Assembly: GCA_003567135.1 (NCBI GenBank)
Contig: PXAI01000281.1
Span: forward strand, 1-8,993
DNA from: Balneolia bacterium
GTDB taxonomy: Bacteria; Bacteroidota; Rhodothermia; Balneolales; Cyclonatronaceae
Length of the DNA: 8,993 nt
Direction: 5' to 3'
In this document: positions 1 to 6,461 of the stretch, one piece after another
Position numbering within the stretch: position 1 is the first letter of the stretch
How the letters are laid out: each line of letters opens with the position of its first letter
Made by a program: the position numbers and the translations under genes
Notes under the pieces: generated by a model
The model's database searches: none
The model's input: only the letters and a program-made list of their open reading frames with translations
Told to the model about the DNA's origin: nothing

Positions 1-1
1 A

Positions 2-118
2 GCTTTTGAAATCATTGACCGCTCTTACCGCGAATCAATGGCAAAGTGCCCGGCGCTGAAAGCCCGAAAAATTGAGTCGATGCACGCCGAGCATCTGATG
101 GAAGTAAAAACAGACTGA
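2..118 (+). CDS. C-terminal end of an unrecognised protein (5' truncated)
   Basis: An open frame enters from the left edge and ends at a TGA at 116-118, giving the last 38 residues (starting AFEIIDRSYRES, ending LMEVKTD). It reads as an ordinary soluble, helical, charged C-terminus with one Cys and no sorting motif or membrane segment. A strong intrinsic terminator begins about 30 nt after the stop, which supports this being a real gene end. I do not recognise the family from so short a piece and assign no function. Confidence 0.7.
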   Translation, partial: AFEIIDRSYRESMAKCPALKARKIESMHAEHLMEVKTD

Positions 119-150
119 TTCAAATAAGAGTCAGTCAGGCAAAACGTTTC

Positions 151-188
151 AATGGCTGAGGATACATTTCCTCAGCCATTTTTATTTT
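151..188 (+). terminator. Rho-independent terminator of the upstream gene
   Basis: A perfect 12-bp stem (151-162 with 169-180, arm AATGGCTGAGGA) has a 6-nt loop and runs directly into a T-rich tail (179-188). It lies 33 nt after the TGA at 118, so it ends the upstream + strand gene. The ATG at 152, the first in-frame start of the next long reading frame, lies inside the stem, which argues against its use as a start codon. Confidence 0.9.
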
Positions 189-235
189 GTAGTTTATTGC
201 GCTGTAATCAATTAATCATTTTCTGCTTTGTATCC

Positions 236-3200
236 ATGAAGTCTTTACTTACAACTTTTTCCCTTCTCTTTGCTTTTTCAACCTCGCTGGTCGCTCAGGA
301 AGTTTATCAGGAAACCATTTTTCCCGGCCAGACCGGCAATCAGTTAATTCAGAGCCTCATCAATGAATACAGCCCGGATGTCGTTCTGAATTACAACAAT
401 TCCCGCGATGAGATGTACACGTTTGTTGATAATATTGAGGGATACATATATTGCATCTATACTGGCGATGTGCTTGCCATATCTCAGGAAAATCCTGATC
501 CAAGACTTGTAACAAATGCAAATGGATGGAATGCCGAACACATCTGGCCGCAGTCCAAAGGAGCGGGAACAGGAAACGCAAGATCTGATCTGCATCATTT
601 GCGTCCTGCCAGAGCCGATGTCAACGATGCGCGCGGAAGCAATCCGTTTGACTATCTTACGGAATCTCAAACCATAAGATGGTGGAAAGGAAACACCAAT
701 CAGACAGCCACACCTTCGGGCGACCCCGGCGAGTGGAGCCGCCAGGGAAGTAACGCATTTCAGCCATGGGATGCGGAAAAAGGCAACACCGCACGCGCGA
801 TGTTTTACTTCTATCTGATTTATTCAGATCAGGCCGATGCGGCCGATCCGGACTATTTTGAGATTCAGATGGATGTTCTCAGAAGCTTCCATAATAATGA
901 TCAGGTCGACCAGGACGAAGTAGACCGCACGTTCCGCGCCGAAACCATCCAGGGAAATGTGAACCCGTTTATTGTGGATACCACGCTGGTGCGCCGCGCA
1001 TTTTTCGAGGATTTCGACGGAAATATTGGTGAATCCTATTTCGTTGATTTTGAAACAGGCACTAAAACTCCAGCTGGATACGCAGAAGGAACCATCACGC
1101 TCAGCGATATTCAGTGGACCTTCAGTAATACGCTGATTGGCGAAGATGGAAACGACTTAAAAGAAGGCGACCGCTCAGCCAGAATGCGGCACCAGACCGG
1201 AAGTTCAGATGACCCCACCTTCATCCGGATGGATGAGGATAAAACGGGCGGACTCGGTACGGTGAGTTTTTTGTACGGAAGATCAAACTTCTCAAACGAT
1301 CGCAGCGCACCGGCTCCGGTGATTGTGGTTGAGTACAGTACGGATAACGGATCAGAATGGAATCAGGCAGGTGATCCGATTGACCTTGATGGCGTTGATG
1401 AGCTCACTGAAGCATCCCGCGAAATTAACATTTCCGATGATGGCCGTGTACGAATCCGAACCATTTCCGGTGGCGACGGAAGACGTTTTAATATTGATAA
1501 CTTTCAGATTACCGGCTACACAGATATCATCCTCCCTTCTCTTTCTGACGTCACTTCGTTTGATGTAACCCAAAATGAAATCTCATTAACGGCCTCCATT
1601 TTCAGCGATGGAAACGGCGACGTATCAGACCGGGGATTCCTTTATTCTGCTTTCGACATCAACGATGACCCCGTCATTGATGATCCGGATGCAATTGTGG
1701 TGCAGTCTGGAATCGGCACCGGCACGTTCACCGAAACGCTTACCGGACTTGATTCCGATACCGAATACGTAATCAAGGCGTACGCTGTAAATGAAGCCGG
1801 CATTATTTACACTGAGGAAATTTTCGTAACCACACTTTCTGAGCCCTCCACTGATTTCGCTTTTTTTGATGATTTTTCCGGAGCTCAGGATGAGGATTAC
1901 ACGCTATCCGGCTCTATCGGATCATCACCATGGACGGTATCCCGGTCCGGAGCAGACTGGGGCGCGCGGATTTTCAACGAGCAACTGGAGCTGATCAACT
2001 CCGCCACTTCTGCCTCCAACAGTGTTGGCTGGATTTTTGCTTACGCCGAAACCGAAGACTTCAGTAAGGGATACGAGCCCGTACTGAGTGAAAATCCGGG
2101 CAAAGTGCACTGGTCATTTAACATGCGCCAAATCAGATCGAATCCGGCCGGTTTTGGAGAAAACAGCTACGGCGTGGCGTTTATCCTGGGCGCTTCTTCA
2201 TCTTCTCCGGCAGAATCCGGTTCCGGTTACGCGGTAGTGCTCGGGAATTCCGGAACACCCGATCCGGTTCGTCTGGTAGAATTTACCGGAGGAATTCAGT
2301 CGCTCGGAGTTGGCTCTGACGCGCTGATCACAGCCGGTTCACCACTTGATGATCCTCAAAATAATTACATGAGCATTGAAGTAACCTACGAACCTGCAAG
2401 CAACGAATGGCAGCTGTTTGGCCGCAACGACGGCGGCTCAGATTTTGCAGATCCGTCTGAAGGTGAACTCACGCTGCTCGGTACGGTGACTGACGATACG
2501 CACACAGAATTCGCGCTTCCGTACATGGGCGCCTACTGGCAGGGCTCAACGGGCAATAATCAAACCGCGTTTTTCGATAACGTTAAGGTGGATTTATCGG
2601 ATGTCGTTTTTTCTGTAACTGAAACCATCGAAGGCCAGGAAGGATGGCGCATGTTTGCCTCCCCGTTTTCTGATCTGAGCTTCGGCGAGCTGCTCGATCC
2701 GTTCTGGACTCAGGGCTTTCCCGGATCTGACTACGCGCCCGGAAATTCGAACATCTTCCTGTTTGATGTGACGGCCGGAACCGGACAATTTGTAATGCCC
2801 GGAAGCGCGTCCCAAACCTCAGAATCCGGCGAAGGTTTCCTGATGTTTGTTTACGAAAAGGATGATTACGTTTCAGGCGAGTTTCCAAAAACGTGGTCGG
2901 TTTCCGGCGAACCGGTTTTTGATGATGTTGATGTTACCCTGAATCCGAATCAGGACGGATTTACGCTGGTCGGAAATCCGTTTGACGTCGCGCTCGACTG
3001 GGCGGAGGTGCTCGGCGCCAATCCGGATATCAAGCCGGTAATTTATGTTTATGATCACAACTTCAGCGGGCCTGCCGAGGGAGATGACATCGTGGAAGCT
3101 TCCGGCGGATACCGGACGTGGAACGGAACCGGCGGAAGCCTGGGATCGTATATGATCGCTCCGTTTCAGGCATTCTGGGTTGAAAGCAATACCGAAAACG

Positions 3201-4063
3201 GCAGCCTGACGATACCCGCCTCCGCGCGTGCATCTGAAGAAAGCCCGACGCTTTACATGACGGAAGAACCGTCACGAATCAAAATTCAGGCACAAATTAA
3301 CGGCCGTGAATCCGCCGAAGCGTGGATTACCTTTGGCGAAAACGGCTCTGTTTCATCCGGCAAATACGATGCCCTCGCGCTGAGCCCGCTGGATTACGGT
3401 AGCCACATGATGCTGGCTTTCGAAGATGAAGACCGACTCCTGGCCACCAAGCATCTGCCTTCCGAACTCTCTGATGCGGTGACGCTTCCGCTCATTTCCG
3501 AAGCCCTGAAACCGGGCGATGATCAAAGCTATGTTCAGATGAACGGCGATGTGAAATTTTCATGGGATCTTGAGATTGATCCATCCTGGAGCGTAATTCT
3601 GCACGATTCCCATACCGGAGAATCGGTGGATATGCGCGAAGTAAACAGCTACAGCTGGATAAACGATACGGATAAATCGGAGCTTTCCGGAAGATCATAC
3701 TCGATGAATCCCCGTAACCAGAAATCTGTGAATACGGCACGTTTTTCAGTACTGGTAACGCCTGCTTCAACATCCGCAGGACCCGAACAGGATTTACCGG
3801 CAGAGCTTTCCCTTTCGCAAAATTACCCAAACCCGTTTAATCCGGTAACTGTAATCCGGTACGATCTGCCGCAGCAGGCTGATGTATCGCTCGAAGTGTA
3901 CAACATGCTCGGCCAGCGCGTTTCAACCCTCGTAAACGCCCCGCAAAGCGCCGGATCACACAGCATAACCTTCGACGCAAGCCGCCTCTCAAGCGGAGTA
4001 TATATCTACAGGCTACAAGTCGGAAACAACGTACTTACCAGAAAAATGATGCTCGTTAAGTAG
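236..4063 (+). CDS. Secreted endonuclease I-family nuclease with beta-rich domains and a type A (T9SS-like) sorting tail
   Basis: A 1275-residue extracellular nuclease. The ATG at 236 is chosen because it opens a signal peptide (MKSLL, hydrophobic core, probable cleavage after SLVA at residue 20). The in-frame ATG at 152 lies in the preceding terminator. Residues 22-255 match the His-Me finger endonuclease I family (E. coli EndA, Vibrio Vvn): NAEHIWPQS at 99-107, DLHHLRPARADVN at 118-130, and KGNTARAMFYFY at 182-193. By analogy with Vvn, E101 and N130 would bind the metal and H102 act as general base. Next come a jelly-roll-like domain (about 270-428), an FnIII-like domain (432-535), a second jelly-roll/LamG-like domain (541-790) and a module starting GWRMFASPF (about 797 to 1185). 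The tail (1190-1275) carries NYPNPFNP, LGQ and SSGVYIYRL. Known family members are usually 230-290 residues, so the extensions are large. The protein is acidic and has a single Cys (C73), so no disulfides. Substrate (DNA, RNA or both) is not readable. A role in extracellular nucleic-acid use is inferred. Confidence 0.9.
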   Translation: MKSLLTTFSLLFAFSTSLVAQEVYQETIFPGQTGNQLIQSLINEYSPDVVLNYNNSRDEMYTFVDNIEGYIYCIYTGDVLAISQENPDPRLVTNANGWNAEHIWPQSKGAGTGNARSDLHHLRPARADVNDARGSNPFDYLTESQTIRWWKGNTNQTATPSGDPGEWSRQGSNAFQPWDAEKGNTARAMFYFYLIYSDQADAADPDYFEIQMDVLRSFHNNDQVDQDEVDRTFRAETIQGNVNPFIVDTTLVRRAFFEDFDGNIGESYFVDFETGTKTPAGYAEGTITLSDIQWTFSNTLIGEDGNDLKEGDRSARMRHQTGSSDDPTFIRMDEDKTGGLGTVSFLYGRSNFSNDRSAPAPVIVVEYSTDNGSEWNQAGDPIDLDGVDELTEASREINISDDGRVRIRTISGGDGRRFNIDNFQITGYTDIILPSLSDVTSFDVTQNEISLTASIFSDGNGDVSDRGFLYSAFDINDDPVIDDPDAIVVQSGIGTGTFTETLTGLDSDTEYVIKAYAVNEAGIIYTEEIFVTTLSEPSTDFAFFDDFSGAQDEDYTLSGSIGSSPWTVSRSGADWGARIFNEQLELINSATSASNSVGWIFAYAETEDFSKGYEPVLSENPGKVHWSFNMRQIRSNPAGFGENSYGVAFILGASSSSPAESGSGYAVVLGNSGTPDPVRLVEFTGGIQSLGVGSDALITAGSPLDDPQNNYMSIEVTYEPASNEWQLFGRNDGGSDFADPSEGELTLLGTVTDDTHTEFALPYMGAYWQGSTGNNQTAFFDNVKVDLSDVVFSVTETIEGQEGWRMFASPFSDLSFGELLDPFWTQGFPGSDYAPGNSNIFLFDVTAGTGQFVMPGSASQTSESGEGFLMFVYEKDDYVSGEFPKTWSVSGEPVFDDVDVTLNPNQDGFTLVGNPFDVALDWAEVLGANPDIKPVIYVYDHNFSGPAEGDDIVEASGGYRTWNGTGGSLGSYMIAPFQAFWVESNTENGSLTIPASARASEESPTLYMTEEPSRIKIQAQINGRESAEAWITFGENGSVSSGKYDALALSPLDYGSHMMLAFEDEDRLLATKHLPSELSDAVTLPLISEALKPGDDQSYVQMNGDVKFSWDLEIDPSWSVILHDSHTGESVDMREVNSYSWINDTDKSELSGRSYSMNPRNQKSVNTARFSVLVTPASTSAGPEQDLPAELSLSQNYPNPFNPVTVIRYDLPQQADVSLEVYNMLGQRVSTLVNAPQSAGSHSITFDASRLSSGVYIYRLQVGNNVLTRKMMLVK

Positions 4064-4119
4064 TTGTTTTTTATTTCTGGATTACAGGAGTCAAAAAACT
4101 GAATCATGGCTTTGCCAAC

Positions 4120-4155
4120 TTTTGTAGGGACAGAGCATGCCCTGTCCCTACAAAA
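4120..4155. repeat. REP-like perfect palindrome (14-bp arms)
   Basis: Arms TTTTGTAGGGACAG (4120-4133) and CTGTCCCTACAAAA (4142-4155) are exact reverse complements around an 8-nt loop that itself contains GCATGC. It lies between two converging genes. Neither strand has a T-tract after the stem, so it is a poor intrinsic terminator. From memory, GTAGGGAC...GTCCCTAC palindromes with a GCATGC centre recur in many bacterial genomes as dispersed REP-like elements. That identity is inferred, since only one copy is in this window. Confidence 0.6.
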
Positions 4156-4221
4156 TGGCCCTCAATCCAATGTTAAAAAAAACAGCTAAGTTCAAAAGTC
4201 TCCGACCATACCCATAAAAGC

Positions 4222-4308
4222 CAATTTTGAATTATCCATTTTGAATTTTGAATTAAATCCCTCTCCTCTTCCCCAATTCTGAATTCACTCATTCTGAATT
4301 CTGAATTC
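4222..4308. repeat. Two diverged copies of an AATT(T/C)TGAATT repeat block
   Basis: Block one (4222-4255) is CAATTTTGAATT, a short spacer, then ATTTTGAATTTTGAATT. Block two (4274-4308) is CAATTCTGAATT, a short spacer, then ATTCTGAATTCTGAATTC. The architecture is the same (one unit, 4-5 nt gap, two overlapping units). All three units in block one read TTTTG and all three in block two read TTCTG. The blocks are 18 nt apart, in the gap between convergent genes, ending 4 nt before the neighbouring minus-strand stop codon. No function is evident. Confidence 0.7.
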
Positions 4309-4311
4309 TCT

Positions 4312-4956
4312 TCACTGTTTCATCTCCGCTTCCGCCCTTTTCTTATACAGTCCGTAAAACTTTTCAGCCAGAATATCCGGTGAATGCTTATCACTTGCGG
4401 GATCGATCATTCCGGTTATGGTGAGGGTTCCGGCGTAGATTCCATCTTCCTTCAGGGCTTTGTGCAGCTGATGAGCGAGGCTGCGGAGCCCCGCTTTTCC
4501 GAGTGAAATAGTGCCCATTTCCGGAACGGGATACAAAGCCGTTCCGCCGCCGGTAAAAAGCACGGCACCTTTGTTTTGCTTCAGGTCGGCGTGAAGCTGC
4601 TGAACCGCCGTAAGCGCGCCGGCCACGCTGATTTGAAAGCCGTTTGTCAGATCCTCAGCCGATTCATCCATAATATGCTTCAGGCGGGCATCGACCGCGT
4701 TGTAAAGTAATACGTCCACCAGGCCCAGCTTTTCGCGAATCGTTTTGATCGCGCTTTTAAGTGAAGTAGTATCTCCGGCATCCGCTGCGGCGTAGTCTGA
4801 TTTTACTCCGGCTGCCGAAAGTTGCTTAACGTAGCTTTTCAGCTTTTGCTCACTGCGGCTTATCATCCCCACTGTAAAACCTTCCCGTCCAAACTTTTTG
4901 GCTGCTGCCATGCTGAGGCCCGGTCCGGCCCCGATTATTAAAAGTACTTTTGCCAT
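4312..4956 (-). CDS. Atypical short-chain dehydrogenase/reductase (SDR)-fold protein lacking most catalytic residues
   Basis: A 214-residue protein starting at the ATG at 4956. The frame stays open upstream to 5052, but this start puts the nucleotide-binding strand (MAKVLLIIGAGPGLS) at the N-terminus, as SDR proteins require; there is no Shine-Dalgarno. The Rossmann fold is clear: GAGPGLS at 9-15, SRS at 33-35 for the cofactor ribose/phosphate, D59 of the ADAGD turn, and YNA at 85-87 in place of NNAG. The active site is not classical. The YxxxK motif reads ISLGK (I150, K154), the usual Ser position is Gly (about G137, in FTGGG), and the tetrad Asn position is S110. Only Lys remains. SDR relatives with a GAGPGLG start and a GKA motif without Tyr exist as a recognised atypical group, so this may be a real variant family and not a decayed gene; the frame is intact. 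The substrate is unknown. It diverges from the lipoprotein gene at 5073. Confidence 0.8.
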   Translation of the reverse strand: MAKVLLIIGAGPGLSMAAAKKFGREGFTVGMISRSEQKLKSYVKQLSAAGVKSDYAAADAGDTTSLKSAIKTIREKLGLVDVLLYNAVDARLKHIMDESAEDLTNGFQISVAGALTAVQQLHADLKQNKGAVLFTGGGTALYPVPEMGTISLGKAGLRSLAHQLHKALKEDGIYAGTLTITGMIDPASDKHSPDILAEKFYGLYKKRAEAEMKQ

Positions 4957-5072
4957 AATTTTAACACATTCGTTTAGTTGACTGAAATCATTTATCTTAT
5001 CATAACAAAAAAACAGATCAATAGCATTACCCTTAAGCTGATCTGACAGCAATCTACCAAACTCACGTTGTC

Positions 5073-5522
5073 ATGAAACTACATATTATCATCCTTCTGG
5101 CGGTCGCATTCCTGTTTTTTGCCTGCAATACCACCAGCACGAAAGAGGAAGTCGAAGAAGAAATCATCCCCTTTGAAACTGTAACAGTGAAGAACAAGCT
5201 TGAGGCTGAGGATATTTTTATTACAGGAGTAATGGAATATGAAGCAGCTCAGCACTTAGATCTGCCGGAAGAAGTGGTACTTGACGAAATCACAGATGGC
5301 ATCCGTCTTCAGTATGGCGAATCACATACTTTTTCCGCAGAGGAAATAACCGACTATCCGCCGGGCACCGGAGTTAGCGCTATTGTTTATTCCATTTATC
5401 CGCTGGAATCAGAGACAGCTAATATTATTGGCAAAGGTACATACTCTGTAGTACACAGAAACGGCGATTCACCAAACCTCCATCCCGTCATTACCATTAA
5501 GGTGTACACCGTGCCTGACTAA
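5073..5522 (+). CDS. Small putative lipoprotein of unknown function
   Basis: A 149-residue protein with a lipoprotein signal: MKLH, a hydrophobic run, and FFAC ending at Cys18, the probable lipidation site. The -3 residue is Phe, so the lipobox is loose. After Cys come a Thr/Ser stretch and a very acidic linker (KEEVEEE). The mature domain (about 33-149) looks beta-rich with no recognised motif; a GKGTYSVVHRNG segment (residues about 117-128) suggests a beta-hairpin. No Shine-Dalgarno precedes the ATG. The gene points away from the atypical SDR gene and converges on the second SDR gene with a 50-nt gap, so it is probably monocistronic. It likely sits on the outer or inner membrane facing the periplasm. 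I cannot name a family. Confidence 0.75.
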   Translation: MKLHIIILLAVAFLFFACNTTSTKEEVEEEIIPFETVTVKNKLEAEDIFITGVMEYEAAQHLDLPEEVVLDEITDGIRLQYGESHTFSAEEITDYPPGTGVSAIVYSIYPLESETANIIGKGTYSVVHRNGDSPNLHPVITIKVYTVPD

Positions 5523-5572
5523 CGTGATAAAAATGTGATCATCAGTTTTTTCTCCTTTTCAGGACAACATCA

Positions 5573-6292
5573 TCAAACCATCTGATGACTGTCGGGCTGG
5601 ATCACAATTTCATTGAGCACGGTTTGTCCCGGCTGCGAAACGGCGTAGTAAACGGCTTTAGCGACCTGATCAGCGGTAAGCATTTTATCTTTTTGCACGC
5701 GCATATCCACATCATCGCTGTCCCAGAATGCGGTGTCAATTCCGCCGAGGTACATTAGGGTGTAGCGAATTCCTGCGCGTTTGTGCTCTTCAACCAGCGC
5801 TTTGGTGAAGCCTGCTACGGCAAACTTACTCGCTGAATAAACGGAGGAATTCCGCATCACCGCTTTGCCCAGAATGCCGGGAAACATGATTACCGATCCG
5901 CTTTTGTTGTCGGCCATGTGCTTCGTTACGGCCTGCGTTACGAGGAAAGTACCGTAGACGTTTACGTCAAAAACTTTTTTCGCGGTTTCGGGCTCTACAT
6001 CATGCATCGGCTTAATCACACCAAGACCGAATGCGTTAATCAGCACATCGATTTTTCCAAGTTCAGAGGTAACATCTTTCACCATCTGATTCACCGAATC
6101 AGGATCGGTAACGTCAAGATCAATGACGTACGCTTCGCCGCCTTCGTTGTTTATTTCCTTAGCCGTCTCTTCCGCCTTCGCACGATTACGCGCGGCGAGA
6201 ATAATTTTTGCGCCTGCTTTTGCGAATAGTTTTCCGGTTGCTGTTCCAACGCCGCCGGAACCTCCGGCGATCAATACTGTGCTGTCTTTCAT
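5573..6292 (-). CDS. Short-chain dehydrogenase/reductase (SDR), NAD(P)-dependent oxidoreductase
   Basis: A 239-residue classical-length SDR. The glycine-rich cofactor loop is AGGSGGVG (9-16), followed by AARNR (33-37), where the basic residues suggest NADP(H) preference. D60 and V61 (DLDV) form the adenine-binding turn, and NAFG (86-89) replaces NNAG. The tetrad Asn is present (FDVNVYG, N111) and YSASK gives Y152 and K156. The residue 13 before Tyr, normally the catalytic Ser, is G139 (in MFPGILG). S149 and S150 nearby might compensate, but that is a guess. The C-terminal half has GGIDTAFW (183-190), the usual cap segment. The start at 6292 has no Shine-Dalgarno (CCCC precedes it). Substrate is not predictable. 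It lies 112 nt downstream of the pgk terminator, so it likely has its own promoter. Confidence 0.9.
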   Translation of the reverse strand: MKDSTVLIAGGSGGVGTATGKLFAKAGAKIILAARNRAKAEETAKEINNEGGEAYVIDLDVTDPDSVNQMVKDVTSELGKIDVLINAFGLGVIKPMHDVEPETAKKVFDVNVYGTFLVTQAVTKHMADNKSGSVIMFPGILGKAVMRNSSVYSASKFAVAGFTKALVEEHKRAGIRYTLMYLGGIDTAFWDSDDVDMRVQKDKMLTADQVAKAVYYAVSQPGQTVLNEIVIQPDSHQMV

Positions 6293-6322
6293 GGGGTCTA
6301 TATTGAATGAGTTAAATTTGTT

Positions 6323-6349
6323 AAGGAAGATTCAGTCAGAATATTCCTT
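6323..6349. promoter_or_regulatory. Imperfect inverted repeat upstream of the second SDR gene
   Basis: Arms AAGGAAGATTC (6323-6333) and GAATATTCCTT (6339-6349) pair over 10 of 11 positions around a 5-nt centre. The site is 31 nt upstream of the SDR start codon at 6292 and within the 112-nt gap that must contain its promoter. There is no T-tract on either side, so it is not an intrinsic terminator. It could be an operator or a leader hairpin; which one cannot be read from the sequence. Confidence 0.35.
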
Positions 6350-6404
6350 GTTAATTTCACTCACGTAACATCCAACCCCCTTCAGATGTTCCGTAACGGG
6401 ATAT

Positions 6405-6435
6405 AAAAAAAGCCGGCTCCTTATGGAACCGGCTT
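6405..6435 (-). terminator. Rho-independent terminator after pgk
   Basis: Read on the minus strand, an 11-bp GC-rich stem (AAGCCGGTTCC with GGAGCCGGCTT, one G-U pair; + coordinates 6425-6435 and 6410-6420) with a 4-nt loop runs straight into a seven-T tract (6405-6411 as A on the + strand). It lies 26 nt after the pgk stop codon and separates pgk from the downstream SDR gene. Confidence 0.93.
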
Positions 6436-6461
6436 GCTTTTCATCCTTGAAAAACGGCTAA

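Noticed and set aside
4120..4155. The 14-bp palindrome as a bidirectional intrinsic terminator
   Set aside because: The stem is followed by A/G-rich sequence on both strands, not by a T-tract. Factor-dependent termination or transcript protection remains possible.
4990..5045. TTGATC and TAAGAT with 16-nt spacing (minus strand), and CAGATCA/TGATCTG arms at 5014-5020 and 5039-5045, between the first SDR gene and the small lipoprotein gene
   Set aside because: Both are weak matches expected by chance in an AT-rich gap, and the sigma-70 style consensus may not apply to this organism.
5523..5572. T-run (5546-5551) after the small lipoprotein gene as a terminator
   Set aside because: No stable stem precedes the T-run.
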